From Prochlorococcus sp. AG-402-P16 (GTDB taxonomy: Bacteria > Cyanobacteriota > Cyanobacteriia > PCC-6307 > Cyanobiaceae), in contig QCJB01000005.1 of NCBI GenBank assembly GCA_003216295.1, forward strand, positions 1 through 64,000: a stretch of DNA of 64,000 bases, written 5' to 3'. The first letter of the stretch is position 1. Each line of letters opens with the position of its first letter. A model generated the notes under the pieces. It ran no database searches, was not told the origin of the DNA, and saw only the letters and a program-made list of their open reading frames with translations. Position numbers and translations under genes: made by a program. Shown here in pieces: positions 1 through 8,771 of this stretch.

Positions 1-166
1 TTCTAAGTGTAATAGGAATATCAAATCCCCATCTCTGAAGTTGAGAAAGATCTGACAGCTCGTCTCTTGTTGAACAAAATATTCGAAAGGCAAGGAAGTA
101 ATTTCTGTGATGATATGTAATGGAGCTGTTTTTGAACCTAGGCTCAAATCGAATATTAAATAAACT
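1..166 (-). pseudogene. possible Nif11-like C-terminal remnant at window edge
   Basis: The minus strand is open from 166 to the left edge. Its last visible residues are STRDELSDLSQLQRWGFDI, which resemble the C-terminal half of Nif11-type small proteins; the gene at 15111 has a similar CKSHDDVVALAKQWGFDI. No ATG, GTG or TTG start lies in the open frame, and a TGA closes it at 167-169. It is therefore either a broken gene, a frameshifted gene or chance. The resemblance is by eye only. Confidence 0.2.
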
Positions 167-296
167 TCAGGTATTTATTTCTAGATCATGCGATACAAAT
201 GAATGGTTGATGGAATGCAATCTATTTCTGATGATCTGATTTTGGCAGGTGAATAAATATCATGGTGTTAAAAATAATAAATATTACTTGTAAGTA

Positions 297-389
297 CTAG
301 GACTTCAAAAGAGTTCCAAATAATCCACCAAATGCTGAAAAGATAATTATAGATACGATACAAATCGCAAGAATTTTAGAGAGATTCAT
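297..389 (-). CDS. 30-residue single-helix membrane peptide
   Basis: This short ATG frame encodes a peptide that is almost entirely one hydrophobic helix (MNLSKILAIC...) with a glycine-rich end (SAFGGLFGTL) and a basic tail. Nothing identifies a function. The charge pattern (Lys near both ends, uncharged core) is that of a small membrane peptide. It stands alone in a poorly coding area upstream of cyAbrB and is transcribed away from it. Length and the absence of a clear ribosome binding site keep confidence moderate. Confidence 0.42.
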   Translation of the reverse strand: MNLSKILAICIVSIIIFSAFGGLFGTLLKS

Positions 390-805
390 TTTTTGTTGTA
401 ATAAGCGATTTTAGTCTTATTGATTCCTAAAGCATTGATCAATTGTAGTGCTTTATCAATTGATCGAATAGACAGTTGGAATCATCGATTGTTCATAAAG
501 CTGATTTTAAGCCTTTGTACATCTGTCCTTATCTTATTAATTTATCTTGCTATTGCTAGTGATTGAGCCATTTTAATCCCCTGAAAGATTTATGGATACA
601 TTTGTTTTTACAGCTTCTCAAAAAGCATCTTTTCAATGAATGTATAGGCTGAACACTGACAAAATTTCAATATAACCTTGAATTTCTGAGTTTTATCTAG
701 ATGGACCGGTTCCCATTATTTTTAGCTTTAATGTCTAGGACTAATATAAATATTGTCTGTTTGTTAATTATAAGTTAGTATTAGAAGTACACCCATTTAT
801 TTATC
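390..805. other. intergenic region upstream of cyAbrB
   Basis: No convincing gene was found on either strand; only frames of 10-15 codons occur. An 8-bp inverted repeat (gatcaatt / aattgatc) lies near 438-467. The end of the region is AT-rich and must hold the cyAbrB promoter, but no box can be assigned with confidence. Confidence 0.5.
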
Positions 806-1162
806 ATGCTCACTGGTAAGGATTTATTAGCCAAGGTCAAAGACTTGGGAGATGTCTCAAAATCTGATCTTGTTAAGGCTTGTGGATATGTATCCACAAA
901 GAAAGGAGGCGGAGAACGTCTTAACTACACAGCTTTTTATGAAGCACTTCTTGAGGCTAAAGGTGTAAACCTGGCTGCTGAAAGTGCAGGTGGTATTGGT
1001 AAAGGAGGAAGGAAGCTTAGTTATGTAGCCACAGTCCAAGGAAATGGAAATCTCCTGATAGGAAAGGCATACACAGCTCTTTTAGATCTCAAACCTGGTG
1101 ATAATTTTGAGATAAAAATGGGACGTAAAGGTTTCCGTTTGGTTCCTGAAGGAGAAGGCTAA
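806..1162 (+). CDS. cyanobacterial AbrB-family transcriptional regulator (cyAbrB)
   Basis: This is a DNA-binding regulator of the cyanobacterium-specific AbrB type. The family is known to influence nitrogen and carbon metabolism genes in other cyanobacteria; its targets here are unknown. The 118 residues match the usual length. The N-terminal part begins MLTGKDLLAKVKDLGDVSKS and carries the conserved CGY...KKGG..RLNY segment. The C-terminal half contains the AbrB-like swapped-hairpin region (YVATVQGNGNLLIGKAYT, then GDNFEIKMGRKGFRLVP). The gene is monocistronic, with a terminator 34 bases after the stop. The family assignment is secure; the exact physiological role is not. Confidence 0.93.
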   Translation: MLTGKDLLAKVKDLGDVSKSDLVKACGYVSTKKGGGERLNYTAFYEALLEAKGVNLAAESAGGIGKGGRKLSYVATVQGNGNLLIGKAYTALLDLKPGDNFEIKMGRKGFRLVPEGEG

Positions 1163-1195
1163 TAACCTGAAAGTATTTCAATATCATTTTTATTT

Positions 1196-1231
1196 ACCCG
1201 GGAAGCAATTATGCATCCTGGGTAATTTTTT
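1196..1231 (+). terminator. rho-independent terminator of cyAbrB
   Basis: A 7-bp stem (acccggg / cctgggt, one G-U pair) is followed directly by a T-rich tract. It lies 34 bases after the cyAbrB stop codon. Inferred from sequence. Confidence 0.75.
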
Positions 1232-2359
1232 GTTAAAAATCTTCCTAAATATCTTCTGCAATTAGGGATTTATAGTTAATTTACTTGATGACATTCATGA
1301 ATTTCTTTTCTGTGGTTTTTGAAGTTTGATTTATTCCTCCTTATTCTATTTCTTAAAGACACTTTTGACTTTTGACTACCTTAGGGATTATTTCATGCTT
1401 AAAATTTGATTTTCATTTTAAAACTATTGATTTTTATTTAATTACTCGTTCTTTCTTGTTCTGAAATTTACGTACAAGCCATTATGATTTGATGTTTTTT
1501 GTTATGTGAATGATTATTATCAACTTTCCTTATCATCTAAGATAATTATCTGTCAAGCACTTCTTTTTTTTTATTACATCTTTGAAATCCTGAAATTATC
1601 GTTTTTTTATAATTTTGATATTTGTTATATTCATTTTTTTTATATCCTTTTGATTTAATTTTATTAAGTTGTATAAATGCTTTTATTTTTGTTTAATTTT
1701 CTTATAGGTGAATTTTGATAATACTTATGAACTAATTCATTCTTGGTTACTCTTTATGTAATTGTGTTTATGCCGGGATTGACTCTATTCTTCTGAGTTT
1801 AGGTGCTCTGCTTTCCTCTTTGAACAGGATAACCATTCCTTCTATCGAAATGGAAATATAATAGTATTGACGATTTAAATACTCTAATTACTACTAGCCT
1901 TCTTATTTTATTACTTGTGATTTGTTCTGATAATATATTTTTGGTTTGTAAATTATTTAACTTTACTACTTTTAGTTTGTATCCCAAAATATATTGCTAG
2001 GCATATTAAAAGAATAACAAGAAGGTTACTGCTGTTCCCTATAATCTCTATAAGCATATTTCTAGAACAACTTAAAATATTTTACATACCGAAACTCGTC
2101 ATTAGTAATAGTTTAATCTTCTTATAAAGTGCTGTTACAAACAATAATGCTATTTTTTGAAGAACTAAGTTCAGATAACCCTGTTTAACTAATTTTTTCT
2201 TTATTAAAAGGCCCTGAGGTGAGCTTGAAGTATTTTTTTTAACGATATTTATGAATATCATTAAGTGTATAAAGATTCTTCAATTCTTAAAATTAAAAAA
2301 ATTAAATTTTTAACATTCTGAAAAATAAATTTTAAAGTCTAGAATTTTAAAGCATTGCG
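1232..2359. other. 1.1-kb AT-rich region without a supportable gene
   Basis: Both strands were read. The only frame above 60 codons (minus strand, 1799-1987) has no ribosome binding site, no recognisable motif and an unlikely composition. The plus strand is markedly T-rich, with several runs of 6-9 T. It could be decayed gene remnants or contain an unrecognised RNA; nothing specific is supported. Confidence 0.5.
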
Positions 2360-2761
2360 CTAATAAAATTGATTGTTTTCATTAACAGGTTGCCATACTT
2401 TTCCTTTTGCTATTAATAATAACCTTCTTCCCCACAAAAGGAATGGGAATATTATTTGACTTCTTTTATTAGAGGTGAATGTGACTCGTAGTAATTCCAA
2501 TAGTGAGTCGTTGGGACTATCGATCTTTGAACAAATCCAACTAATAGCCTTTGAACCATTCATTATCTTCCCATCTGCTATGAGAATAGCTCCTTTATTT
2601 AGATCGTATCCTTGTTTATAGAGTGATGTTAATTTAGATAGATTTTCTCGCCCATCAATTATTTTTATAGAAGGTATGTTGCTTTTTAGTTCCAATAATT
2701 GAGCAAATTTATTGCAAAAAGGACATTCCCCGTCATATATAAATAAAGATTCAGTTGACAT
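2360..2761 (-). CDS. DCC-family thiol-disulfide oxidoreductase-like protein (DUF393)
   Basis: The protein is a small redox-type member of the DCC family, named for its N-terminal Asp-x-x-Cys-x-x-Cys signature. Here this is D10-G-E-C13-P-F-C16, in YDGECPFCN. The rest follows the family pattern: a thioredoxin-like core, a G-A-x-I-x-A-DGK segment and a C-terminal basic/aromatic stretch. Length (133 residues) is typical. Substrate and partners are not known for this family. It is flanked by an empty AT-rich region and a small membrane gene, so context adds nothing. Family assignment is strong, biochemical role uncertain. Confidence 0.88.
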   Translation of the reverse strand: MSTESLFIYDGECPFCNKFAQLLELKSNIPSIKIIDGRENLSKLTSLYKQGYDLNKGAILIADGKIMNGSKAISWICSKIDSPNDSLLELLRVTFTSNKRSQIIFPFLLWGRRLLLIAKGKVWQPVNENNQFY

Positions 2762-2958
2762 TACTATTTATCAATTCTGTATTTTACATAAAATATACAA
2801 TAAAACGTGGATAAAAATCATAAATATGTAATTTATGATTTATTTTCATTTATTTAATTTATTTTTTGATTTTATAAAATCTTTGAATCTTTTCAGGTTA
2901 CAAGGCTAACAATGAATATATAATATAAGAGTATATTTTATTTGAATTACAAGTTAAT

Positions 2959-3123
2959 TCATTTGAAAATACTGCTTTTTACTTTTTCTTCTTGAATTTG
3001 TGGACGTAGTAAGGACATTGGCAGTGCGGTTACTATTGCGAATGATAGAACTAGTATTAAATCAGTTGTGAAATGGCTTAAACCCAGTTCTGACTGTGTA
3101 AGAGCAAAGCTTAGATAAGTCAT
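2959..3123 (-). CDS. 54-residue single-pass membrane protein, unknown
   Basis: The ATG frame gives 54 residues. The N-terminus is mildly polar (MTYLSFALTQSELG). One transmembrane segment follows at about residues 21-39 (DLILVLSFAIVTALPMSLL), and the C-terminus is charged and ends KSSIFK. The amphipathic start, clean helix and basic C-terminus look like a genuine small membrane protein of a picocyanobacterium. I do not recognise the family. Confidence 0.6.
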   Translation of the reverse strand: MTYLSFALTQSELGLSHFTTDLILVLSFAIVTALPMSLLRPQIQEEKVKSSIFK

Positions 3124-3444
3124 GTTGTCTTTTTTATTTGCAATATAATCTTATTTTGCTAATGTAATCAAAGATGTATTATGTAGTAAAAGTTATTACA
3201 TTTTCATGCATATTAATTTCCCCGTCTAAGTTTTTATATTGAATCATTTAGTTAGTGTTAGACCTTAGGAAATATTTATTTTTTTTTAATATTAATACTT
3301 GATCTTTTTTATTACCATAACTGATCTCATACTTAAGTATTTGATTTTGACCTAATTTTTATCTAGTGCCTCAGATAAATAAAATTTTGATTAGTATATT
3401 TTTTTGAGGAGTAGATTATTTCTCACTTATTTAAAAAATTTATT
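3124..3444. other. AT-rich intergenic region
   Basis: No gene or clear RNA seen. It separates a leftward from a rightward gene and so should hold divergent promoters. Confidence 0.5.
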
Positions 3445-3678
3445 ATGTTTAAAATTTTATCTTATGTTCGATATTCTGATGCTTCATTAGTAGTTGACAA
3501 ACAGTTAATACTTGGATCAATTATTTTTTTTCTGATTTGTGGTGTATTGATCTTTCAAAACAGAATTTGGGATGAGGAGGAGTTCTCAAAAAATAAGAAA
3601 TGGCTTAATTGGAAAGAATCTGCAATTAAGTCTAATAAAGGTGATTTGACAAGAATTTACCCAAGATCTAAAAATTAA
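3445..3678 (+). CDS. 77-residue single-pass membrane protein, unknown
   Basis: One helix at about residues 20-38 (QLILGSIIFFLICGVLIF) is followed by a 38-residue hydrophilic tail rich in Trp, Lys and Glu. The tail, beginning NRIWDEEEF, is probably cytoplasmic. A GAGGA sequence lies some 30 bases before the ATG, too far to be a normal ribosome binding site. I do not recognise the family. The codon pattern and coherent topology support a real gene. Confidence 0.6.
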   Translation: MFKILSYVRYSDASLVVDKQLILGSIIFFLICGVLIFQNRIWDEEEFSKNKKWLNWKESAIKSNKGDLTRIYPRSKN

Positions 3679-3830
3679 GTCATTTATAGAAAAGATCTCC
3701 TCTCTTAGAAGTTTTCAAATCACTAATCGTTTGATGAAAGGAGGTCTGAGGTTTATGTTTTTTCTTGCTTGTTGTGCTTAAACCAGATAAAAATAGATTA
3801 CTAGCCCATTATTTTTGTTTGCTTTTCAGT

Positions 3831-5123
3831 ATGAATGAAATTAAATGTCCTGAATGTGGAAGCTCAATTACTATTGATGAGGATAATTATTCCAAAATTA
3901 TTAAGCAGGTTAGAGATAAAGAATTTGATGATGAATTAAATAAAAGGTTGTTGATGCTTCAAAAGGATAAGGAGAAATCAATTGAGATAGCTATTCAAAA
4001 TATTCGTTTTCAAATGCAGGAAGCCTCATATATTCATGAAAAAAAAATTCAAGATCTTCAGTCCAAATTAATTTCCGTTGAAAATGAGAAGACATTAGCA
4101 TTAAATAAAATTAAAAATGCCTTTGAAAAAGAACGTGATTCTCTTTCATATTTGCTACAGAAGACGAAGGATAGCAATGAATATGATAAGCAAATTGCCG
4201 TTTCAAGTGCTATCAGTGAATTAAAAGAGAGTTATGAAAAAATTAAACATAATCTCGATAAAGCTTCATTACAAAAGGATTTATCTGAAAGATCATTAAA
4301 AATGAAATATGAAATTCAGATTAAGGAAAGAGACGATGTCATTGAAAGACTACGCGACATGAAGATTAGACTTTCAACAAAAATGATTGGTGAGTCTTTG
4401 GAGCAACATTGTGAAAATGAATTTAATCGTCTTAGATCAACAGCTTTCCCAAATGCATATTTTGAGAAGGATAATGACGCGAGCTTAGGTAGTAAAGGTG
4501 ATTTTATATTTCGTGATAGTGATCAATTTGGAAATGAAATTGTCTCGATAATGTTTGAAATGAAAAATGAAAGTGATAGTACTTCTACGAAGAAGAAAAA
4601 TGAAGATTTCCTGAAAGAACTAAACAAGGATCGTATTGAAAAAAAGTGTGAATATGGCATTTTAGTATCTTTACTAGAACCAGATAGTGAATTGTTTAAT
4701 TCAGGTATTGTTGATTTTTCTCACCGCTATCCCAAAATGTATGTCGTTCGGCCCCAATGCTTTATAACTATTATCTCCTTATTGAGAAATGCATCTCTTA
4801 AAGCTCTAGAGTATAAGGCTGAATTAAAAGCAATTAAAGAACAGAATATTGATATTACTAATTTTGAAAATAGTCTAGAGTTATTTAAAAATGCTTTTGG
4901 TAAGAATTATTCTCTTGCCTCAAAACGATTTGAATCTGCAATTATTGAAATTGATAAATCTATTAATCACTTGCAAAAAACAAAAGATGCTTTAATAGGG
5001 GCAGATAGAAATCTTAGACTTGCAAACGACAAGGCTCAAGAAGTCACTGTTAAACGATTGACTAGAAATAATCCTACTATGAGGGAACAGTTTGATTTGA
5101 TTAATAATAAGCATGTAGCATAA
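3831..5123 (+). CDS. DUF2130 protein: zinc-ribbon, coiled coil and PD-(D/E)XK-like core
   Basis: The 430-residue protein begins with a zinc-ribbon half (C6-P-E-C9-G). A long charged coiled coil follows at about 25-185. The conserved DUF2130 core then contains G-D224-F-I-F and, 19 residues on, F-E243-M-K245-N, the D...ExK spacing of PD-(D/E)XK nucleases. A second helical region closes the protein. DUF2130 has been grouped with restriction-endonuclease-like folds; activity has not been shown to my knowledge. I chose the ATG at 3831 over the one at 3765 because family members start just before the Cys pair, and the 22 upstream residues look non-native. It is followed 56 bases later by a GIY-YIG gene on the same strand. 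Confidence 0.85.
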   Translation: MNEIKCPECGSSITIDEDNYSKIIKQVRDKEFDDELNKRLLMLQKDKEKSIEIAIQNIRFQMQEASYIHEKKIQDLQSKLISVENEKTLALNKIKNAFEKERDSLSYLLQKTKDSNEYDKQIAVSSAISELKESYEKIKHNLDKASLQKDLSERSLKMKYEIQIKERDDVIERLRDMKIRLSTKMIGESLEQHCENEFNRLRSTAFPNAYFEKDNDASLGSKGDFIFRDSDQFGNEIVSIMFEMKNESDSTSTKKKNEDFLKELNKDRIEKKCEYGILVSLLEPDSELFNSGIVDFSHRYPKMYVVRPQCFITIISLLRNASLKALEYKAELKAIKEQNIDITNFENSLELFKNAFGKNYSLASKRFESAIIEIDKSINHLQKTKDALIGADRNLRLANDKAQEVTVKRLTRNNPTMREQFDLINNKHVA

Positions 5124-5179
5124 TACTTTTATTATTTTTTAGTAATTTTGGTTTTAATATTGATGAATTAATAATTAAC

Positions 5180-5719
5180 ATGAGAGGTTGGGTTTACTTA
5201 ATTAAAAATGGAGATTTATATAAGATTGGAGTGACCAGAAACTTTGAATCTAGGATGCGTCAATTAAAACCAGATAAGATTATCTCTAAGTTTTATACAA
5301 ATAAATTTCTCGAGATAGAAAAAGAACTTCATAAAAGATATAAAGAAGAAAGAATACCCCAAACAGAGTATTTTCGTTTGAATAATTTACAAGTTAGAGA
5401 CTATATGAAGAAAGTAAATTCACTATTATTTACGAAAATTGTAATTTTGACTATTCTATTTAAATCATTTCTTCTTCTTTTTTTAATATTTGTATTCTTA
5501 ATCTTTTTTGAATCTTTATTTTCTAATGATATTGAAGCTATTTTATTTAATGCAACTTTACTTACTTATAAAATTACTTTATTGCAGGCATTTATCTCAA
5601 TAATTAAAGGCTCTGGAAATATTTTAACATTGGACTCTGATATAAAGATTAGATTTCTAAAATTCTTTATCTATATTATTTTTGCATTTTTTATAAAACT
5701 TTCATTAAGATTAATTTAA
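5180..5719 (+). CDS. GIY-YIG (T5orf172/MUG113-type) domain protein with membrane tail
   Basis: Residues 3-70 form a GIY-YIG-superfamily domain of the T5orf172/MUG113 kind: W-V-Y-L at 4-7, then Y14-K-I-G17, the R-x-R-x-x-x-L segment near 25-29, E-x-E...H51 and a terminal E-Y-F-R-L. From about residue 83 the protein turns into roughly three hydrophobic segments up to the C-terminus. The fusion of a nuclease-like domain to a membrane anchor is unusual for a DNA-cutting enzyme. The gene shares orientation with the upstream DUF2130 gene (56-base gap). Function is unknown; the domain call is good. Confidence 0.82.
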   Translation: MRGWVYLIKNGDLYKIGVTRNFESRMRQLKPDKIISKFYTNKFLEIEKELHKRYKEERIPQTEYFRLNNLQVRDYMKKVNSLLFTKIVILTILFKSFLLLFLIFVFLIFFESLFSNDIEAILFNATLLTYKITLLQAFISIIKGSGNILTLDSDIKIRFLKFFIYIIFAFFIKLSLRLI

Positions 5720-5767
5720 TGAAAAAGTTTAAATAAGTAACTAAATATAAATAAAACTTTTATTTAT

Positions 5768-6130
5768 TTAATCATCGTCCCACATATCTGAATTTTGCTT
5801 CTCTTCTTCCTGTTTTTTAAGTAAGCTTAGTCTTCTATTAAACTCTAATTCTTCTGGAGTCCTTTCATCTTGTTTGTTATGTTTCGAACTTTTTGATTTT
5901 ACTTCTAATATCTTTTGACTTAATTCACCTGCAAAATGATCTTTAATTTCTTGCCAGGCTTCTTTCTCTTCAGCGTTACCCACTGTACCTTTGATTTGAT
6001 CTTCAATGATTTCTCTTGCAAATTCTCTGAGATCATTTTCAGACATTGAGGTTATTCGACTCGAGATATAAATATCCTTTATTAAATCTAATTCATCTTT
6101 TGATAAATCCTTAAATGTTAATTCATCCAT
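5768..6130 (-). CDS. 120-residue acidic helical protein, unknown
   Basis: The protein is soluble, highly charged and predicted all-helical. It starts MDELTFKDLSKDELDLIKD and ends with a Lys/Glu-rich region and an acidic WDDD. It has no cysteines or membrane segments. No family is recognised, though the pattern of an N-terminal compact helical part and a disordered C-terminus is common among conserved picocyanobacterial proteins. It converges on the GIY-YIG gene with 48 bases between. Confidence 0.65.
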   Translation of the reverse strand: MDELTFKDLSKDELDLIKDIYISSRITSMSENDLREFAREIIEDQIKGTVGNAEEKEAWQEIKDHFAGELSQKILEVKSKSSKHNKQDERTPEELEFNRRLSLLKKQEEEKQNSDMWDDD

Positions 6131-6355
6131 GATAGATAATATTAGTATATTTATAGACCTACTGGTTATTCATTATAATAGAGTATGGATTAACTCTTGA
6201 TAAAATATTTTGGACTTTAAACTTTTTTTTGATAATTACTGTCTTCTCATCATGAATGCCTAGATTATAAGCCAAAGTAGACATGTAACGATTATTCCTA
6301 TGATATAGCAATAGTTTATTTTGGCAATGGACTTGTTTATATTTATAAAGTATTT

Positions 6356-6607
6356 TTATTTATTATCATTTTTCAATAGTTTTGTAAAGATCGCTTCTAT
6401 CAAAACTGCTGTAAAGAAAAGACTTAACACTGGAATAAATAATGGAAACCATAGCTTTTGAAAAATATTATATAAACTAGGATTCCCATTTAAGCCTAAA
6501 ATTACACTACTTAAAAATAAAATTGCTCCTGCAATTAATATATATAGATTATAAATTAGTAGATTGTCAATTTTTTTTTTCCATTTGTTTTCAATTTGTC
6601 CTTTCAT
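6356..6607 (-). CDS. 83-residue two-helix membrane protein, unknown
   Basis: A basic N-terminus (MKGQIENKWKKKIDN) precedes two transmembrane helices at about residues 19-39 and 52-75. The end is basic (KLLKNDNK). The topology fits a small inner-membrane or thylakoid protein with both ends cytoplasmic. Directly after the TAA the same frame stays open for 31 codons with another hydrophobic segment (see findings). No family recognised. Confidence 0.6.
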   Translation of the reverse strand: MKGQIENKWKKKIDNLLIYNLYILIAGAILFLSSVILGLNGNPSLYNIFQKLWFPLFIPVLSLFFTAVLIEAIFTKLLKNDNK

Positions 6608-6654
6608 TTTAATAAGTTAATTTAGATCGCTTTACGTTTGCTTATGGAAATTTT

Positions 6655-6792
6655 TCATCCGCCTCTAAACGCATATAGATCAATTCCTATTGACTTTAGA
6701 TAGATTGCACCAGCAATTGCAACAGAATTTAAGCAAATAACAAATAACCACAGTTTCCAATTTTTATTATTTGGCTCCATTTGTTTATTCAT
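6655..6792 (-). CDS. 45-residue single-pass membrane protein, unknown
   Basis: The polar N-terminus (MNKQMEPNNKNWK) leads into one helix (LWLFVICLNSVAIAGAIYL, about 14-32) and a short tail ending AFRGG. The start ATG is the only one in frame upstream of the helix. It lies between two other small leftward genes, 47 bases upstream of the 83-residue membrane gene, and could be co-transcribed with it. Family not recognised. Confidence 0.55.
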   Translation of the reverse strand: MNKQMEPNNKNWKLWLFVICLNSVAIAGAIYLKSIGIDLYAFRGG

Positions 6793-6857
6793 TATTATTA
6801 TTTTATATATTATGAATTAAATTTCAATCCTTTGCAGCTTTTTTTACACTATTTGGT

Positions 6858-7109
6858 TTAGCTAAGAGCATCTAAATCTCTTCTGTAATGCCTTGAATGT
6901 TCAATTTTGGATTGACTGCAGTCCCACTCAGTATCTTCTAGCAAATCAGAATAATTATTGCATTTAGAAGGTAATTTTTTTTCTAGTATCCAACCAGCTT
7001 CATTTAAGAAATCTACATAATCTTTTGAGAAGATTTTGTCAGTAATTTTAGATAGACCGACAGAAGACTTTCCTTTTCTTTTTTGGGATTTGGGAGTTGT
7101 AGTTTGCAT
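6858..7109 (-). CDS. 83-residue basic protein, unknown
   Basis: The first 20 residues are strongly basic and polar (MQTTTPKSQKRKGKSS). A more ordered part follows with two cysteines (C50, C64) and a charged end. There is no membrane segment or known motif. It is the first gene of a leftward run of small genes and lies about 100 bases downstream of the K+ channel gene on the same strand. Confidence 0.55.
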   Translation of the reverse strand: MQTTTPKSQKRKGKSSVGLSKITDKIFSKDYVDFLNEAGWILEKKLPSKCNNYSDLLEDTEWDCSQSKIEHSRHYRRDLDALS

Positions 7110-7210
7110 ATATAAAAATAATTATCTTAAGGTTATAACTATTTTCAGGATCAGTTGATTCAAATTTTTTGTAGTGTTAACCCTCGTTTTCTTTCATTTG
7201 AATAGGTTAA

Positions 7211-8251
7211 CTATCCTCCTTCCATCAAAATGTCCTTCAATCTTTCTCTGATGTCCATTAATTGATCTTGACTTCCTAAAAATATGAAAATCATTCCAGG
7301 TGATAATTTTATCTGATTTGTAGGGTTAGTTCTAAGTTTACCTGAGTCTTTAGTGGCTAGAAGTAATGCTTCCCCTTTTTTTGAAAATTCAATCTCTTCC
7401 TGATTTTCTTTTATGAAAGTATTGATCTTTTGTATATTTTTGGTCAATTTAAATTCTTCGATTTCACAATCCGACCCAGCTAATAAATCTATAAAATCAA
7501 CTGCTATTGGTCTTAATGCTGAAGCAGCCATGGTTCTTCCTGCGGCAACATAAGGACTGATTACAGCATTTGCACCAGCAAGTTTTAATTTGTTGGCAGC
7601 TTCTTCAGTTGCGGCTCTTGCTATTAATCTGCAATTTTTATTTAAAGCTTTTGCACTCAGTACTACATAAAGATTTGCTGCATCACTTGGAAGTGTTACT
7701 ACTAGGCTACGACAATTCTTAATTCCTGCCAAAAGTAAGGTCTCATCCATTGTCGCATCTTCTAGTAGGACGTTAAATCCTTTATCTTCTGCCTCAGTTT
7801 TTCTTCTAAGATCATTTTCTATTATCAGAGTTGATATGTTTTCGGTTTTTAGTTGTTCTGCAATTTCCTTACCGGTTCGACCATATCCACATATGATTAC
7901 ATGATTTTTCATTCTTCTTATTAACCTCCTTACTCTTAGTTCCTCTAATTTTATAAAATATCCCAACTCGGACAATTGAACAAACCTCTGAAGAGTTAAT
8001 TGAACTACAAATAATCCACCTCCTATGATTAAAAAAGTAATGATTCTTCCTGCTGAACTTAAAACTTCTACTTCGCCAAAGCCAATTGTCGTAATGGTTA
8101 TTAGCACCATCCATAGACAATCTCCCCAATCCCAACCTTCTGTTAATCGATACCCCAATGCTCCAAAGAAGAACAGAAAAATTAGTAGGGTTGTGGGTGC
8201 TGCCCAAACTTTTAAATAGCCTTTATATTTGTTGGATGTGAGCTTCTTCAA
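7211..8251 (-). CDS. potassium channel with RCK (TrkA-N/TrkA-C) domains
   Basis: A two-helix K+ channel in the cytoplasmic membrane gated by a cytosolic RCK domain. The first helix is at about residues 15-34 and the pore loop carries the filter T54-T-I-G-F-G-E60. The inner helix is about 68-88. The RCK-N Rossmann domain starts HVIICGYGRTGKEIA (117-131, with the G-x-G-x-x-G of NAD(P)-type binding), and a TrkA-C-like domain follows from about 255. Length (346) is typical of prokaryotic Kch/MthK-like channels. The start is TTG; no in-frame ATG precedes the first helix. Family call is secure; ligand and exact ion selectivity are inferred. Confidence 0.93.
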   Translation of the reverse strand: MKKLTSNKYKGYLKVWAAPTTLLIFLFFFGALGYRLTEGWDWGDCLWMVLITITTIGFGEVEVLSSAGRIITFLIIGGGLFVVQLTLQRFVQLSELGYFIKLEELRVRRLIRRMKNHVIICGYGRTGKEIAEQLKTENISTLIIENDLRRKTEAEDKGFNVLLEDATMDETLLLAGIKNCRSLVVTLPSDAANLYVVLSAKALNKNCRLIARAATEEAANKLKLAGANAVISPYVAAGRTMAASALRPIAVDFIDLLAGSDCEIEEFKLTKNIQKINTFIKENQEEIEFSKKGEALLLATKDSGKLRTNPTNQIKLSPGMIFIFLGSQDQLMDIRERLKDILMEGG

Positions 8252-8420
8252 CTTAGTGACGTCCTTTGTCTTGCTTTTGTATAAGAGTATTTTTGGTTAA
8301 TTTCACTCTGTTTAATTGATTTGATATCAATTGCTCAAATTGAATTAAGTCAATAATGATGCATCTTCATTTTTTCTTATAGTATGAATTTAACACAATT
8401 TATTTTGGCACCTAATTTGT

Positions 8421-8642
8421 ATGGAATATCTTGGCTCTGATGACAAAAAGGAATTATTTAAGGAAGCTTACCAAGATATATCTGCCATTCTTGCAGGGTT
8501 AAGGGATCAAGGCATATCTGATTTGGAGATCTTTGAGTTTGGAAAGTCATTAATAAATCATTTCGATCCCATTAAAATGGAAAACCTAAAAAAAATATCT
8601 GACTACCAAGACGCTTTATTTAGAGAAGCAAATGATTTATAA
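8421..8642 (+). CDS. 73-residue soluble helical protein, unknown
   Basis: The ATG frame encodes an acidic, helical protein (MEYLGSDDKKELFKEAYQDI, later AGLRDQGISDLEIFEFG). It has no membrane segment, cysteine pair or known motif. Amino-acid usage and amphipathic spacing look like a real protein. It is divergent from the K+ channel gene with 169 bases between them. Confidence 0.55.
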   Translation: MEYLGSDDKKELFKEAYQDISAILAGLRDQGISDLEIFEFGKSLINHFDPIKMENLKKISDYQDALFREANDL

Positions 8643-8771
8643 GTATGAATCTTTCATGTAATAGGAATAACTTTTAATCAGATTACTAGTGCTATAACAA
8701 CATTCATTTGCTTATACTTTATAGAATATGTAGTTAAGTTAGAACATACAATTGTTTAATTATATCCGGTT

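Noticed and set aside
1799-1987. 62-codon minus-strand frame in the empty region
   Set aside because: No ribosome binding site, no topology or motif, and a composition expected of random AT-rich DNA.
6159-6284. 41-codon minus-strand frame (MSTLAYNLGIHDEKTV...)
   Set aside because: No ribosome binding site and no recognisable feature; it overlaps the hydrophobic extension frame of the 6356 gene, so at most one can be real.
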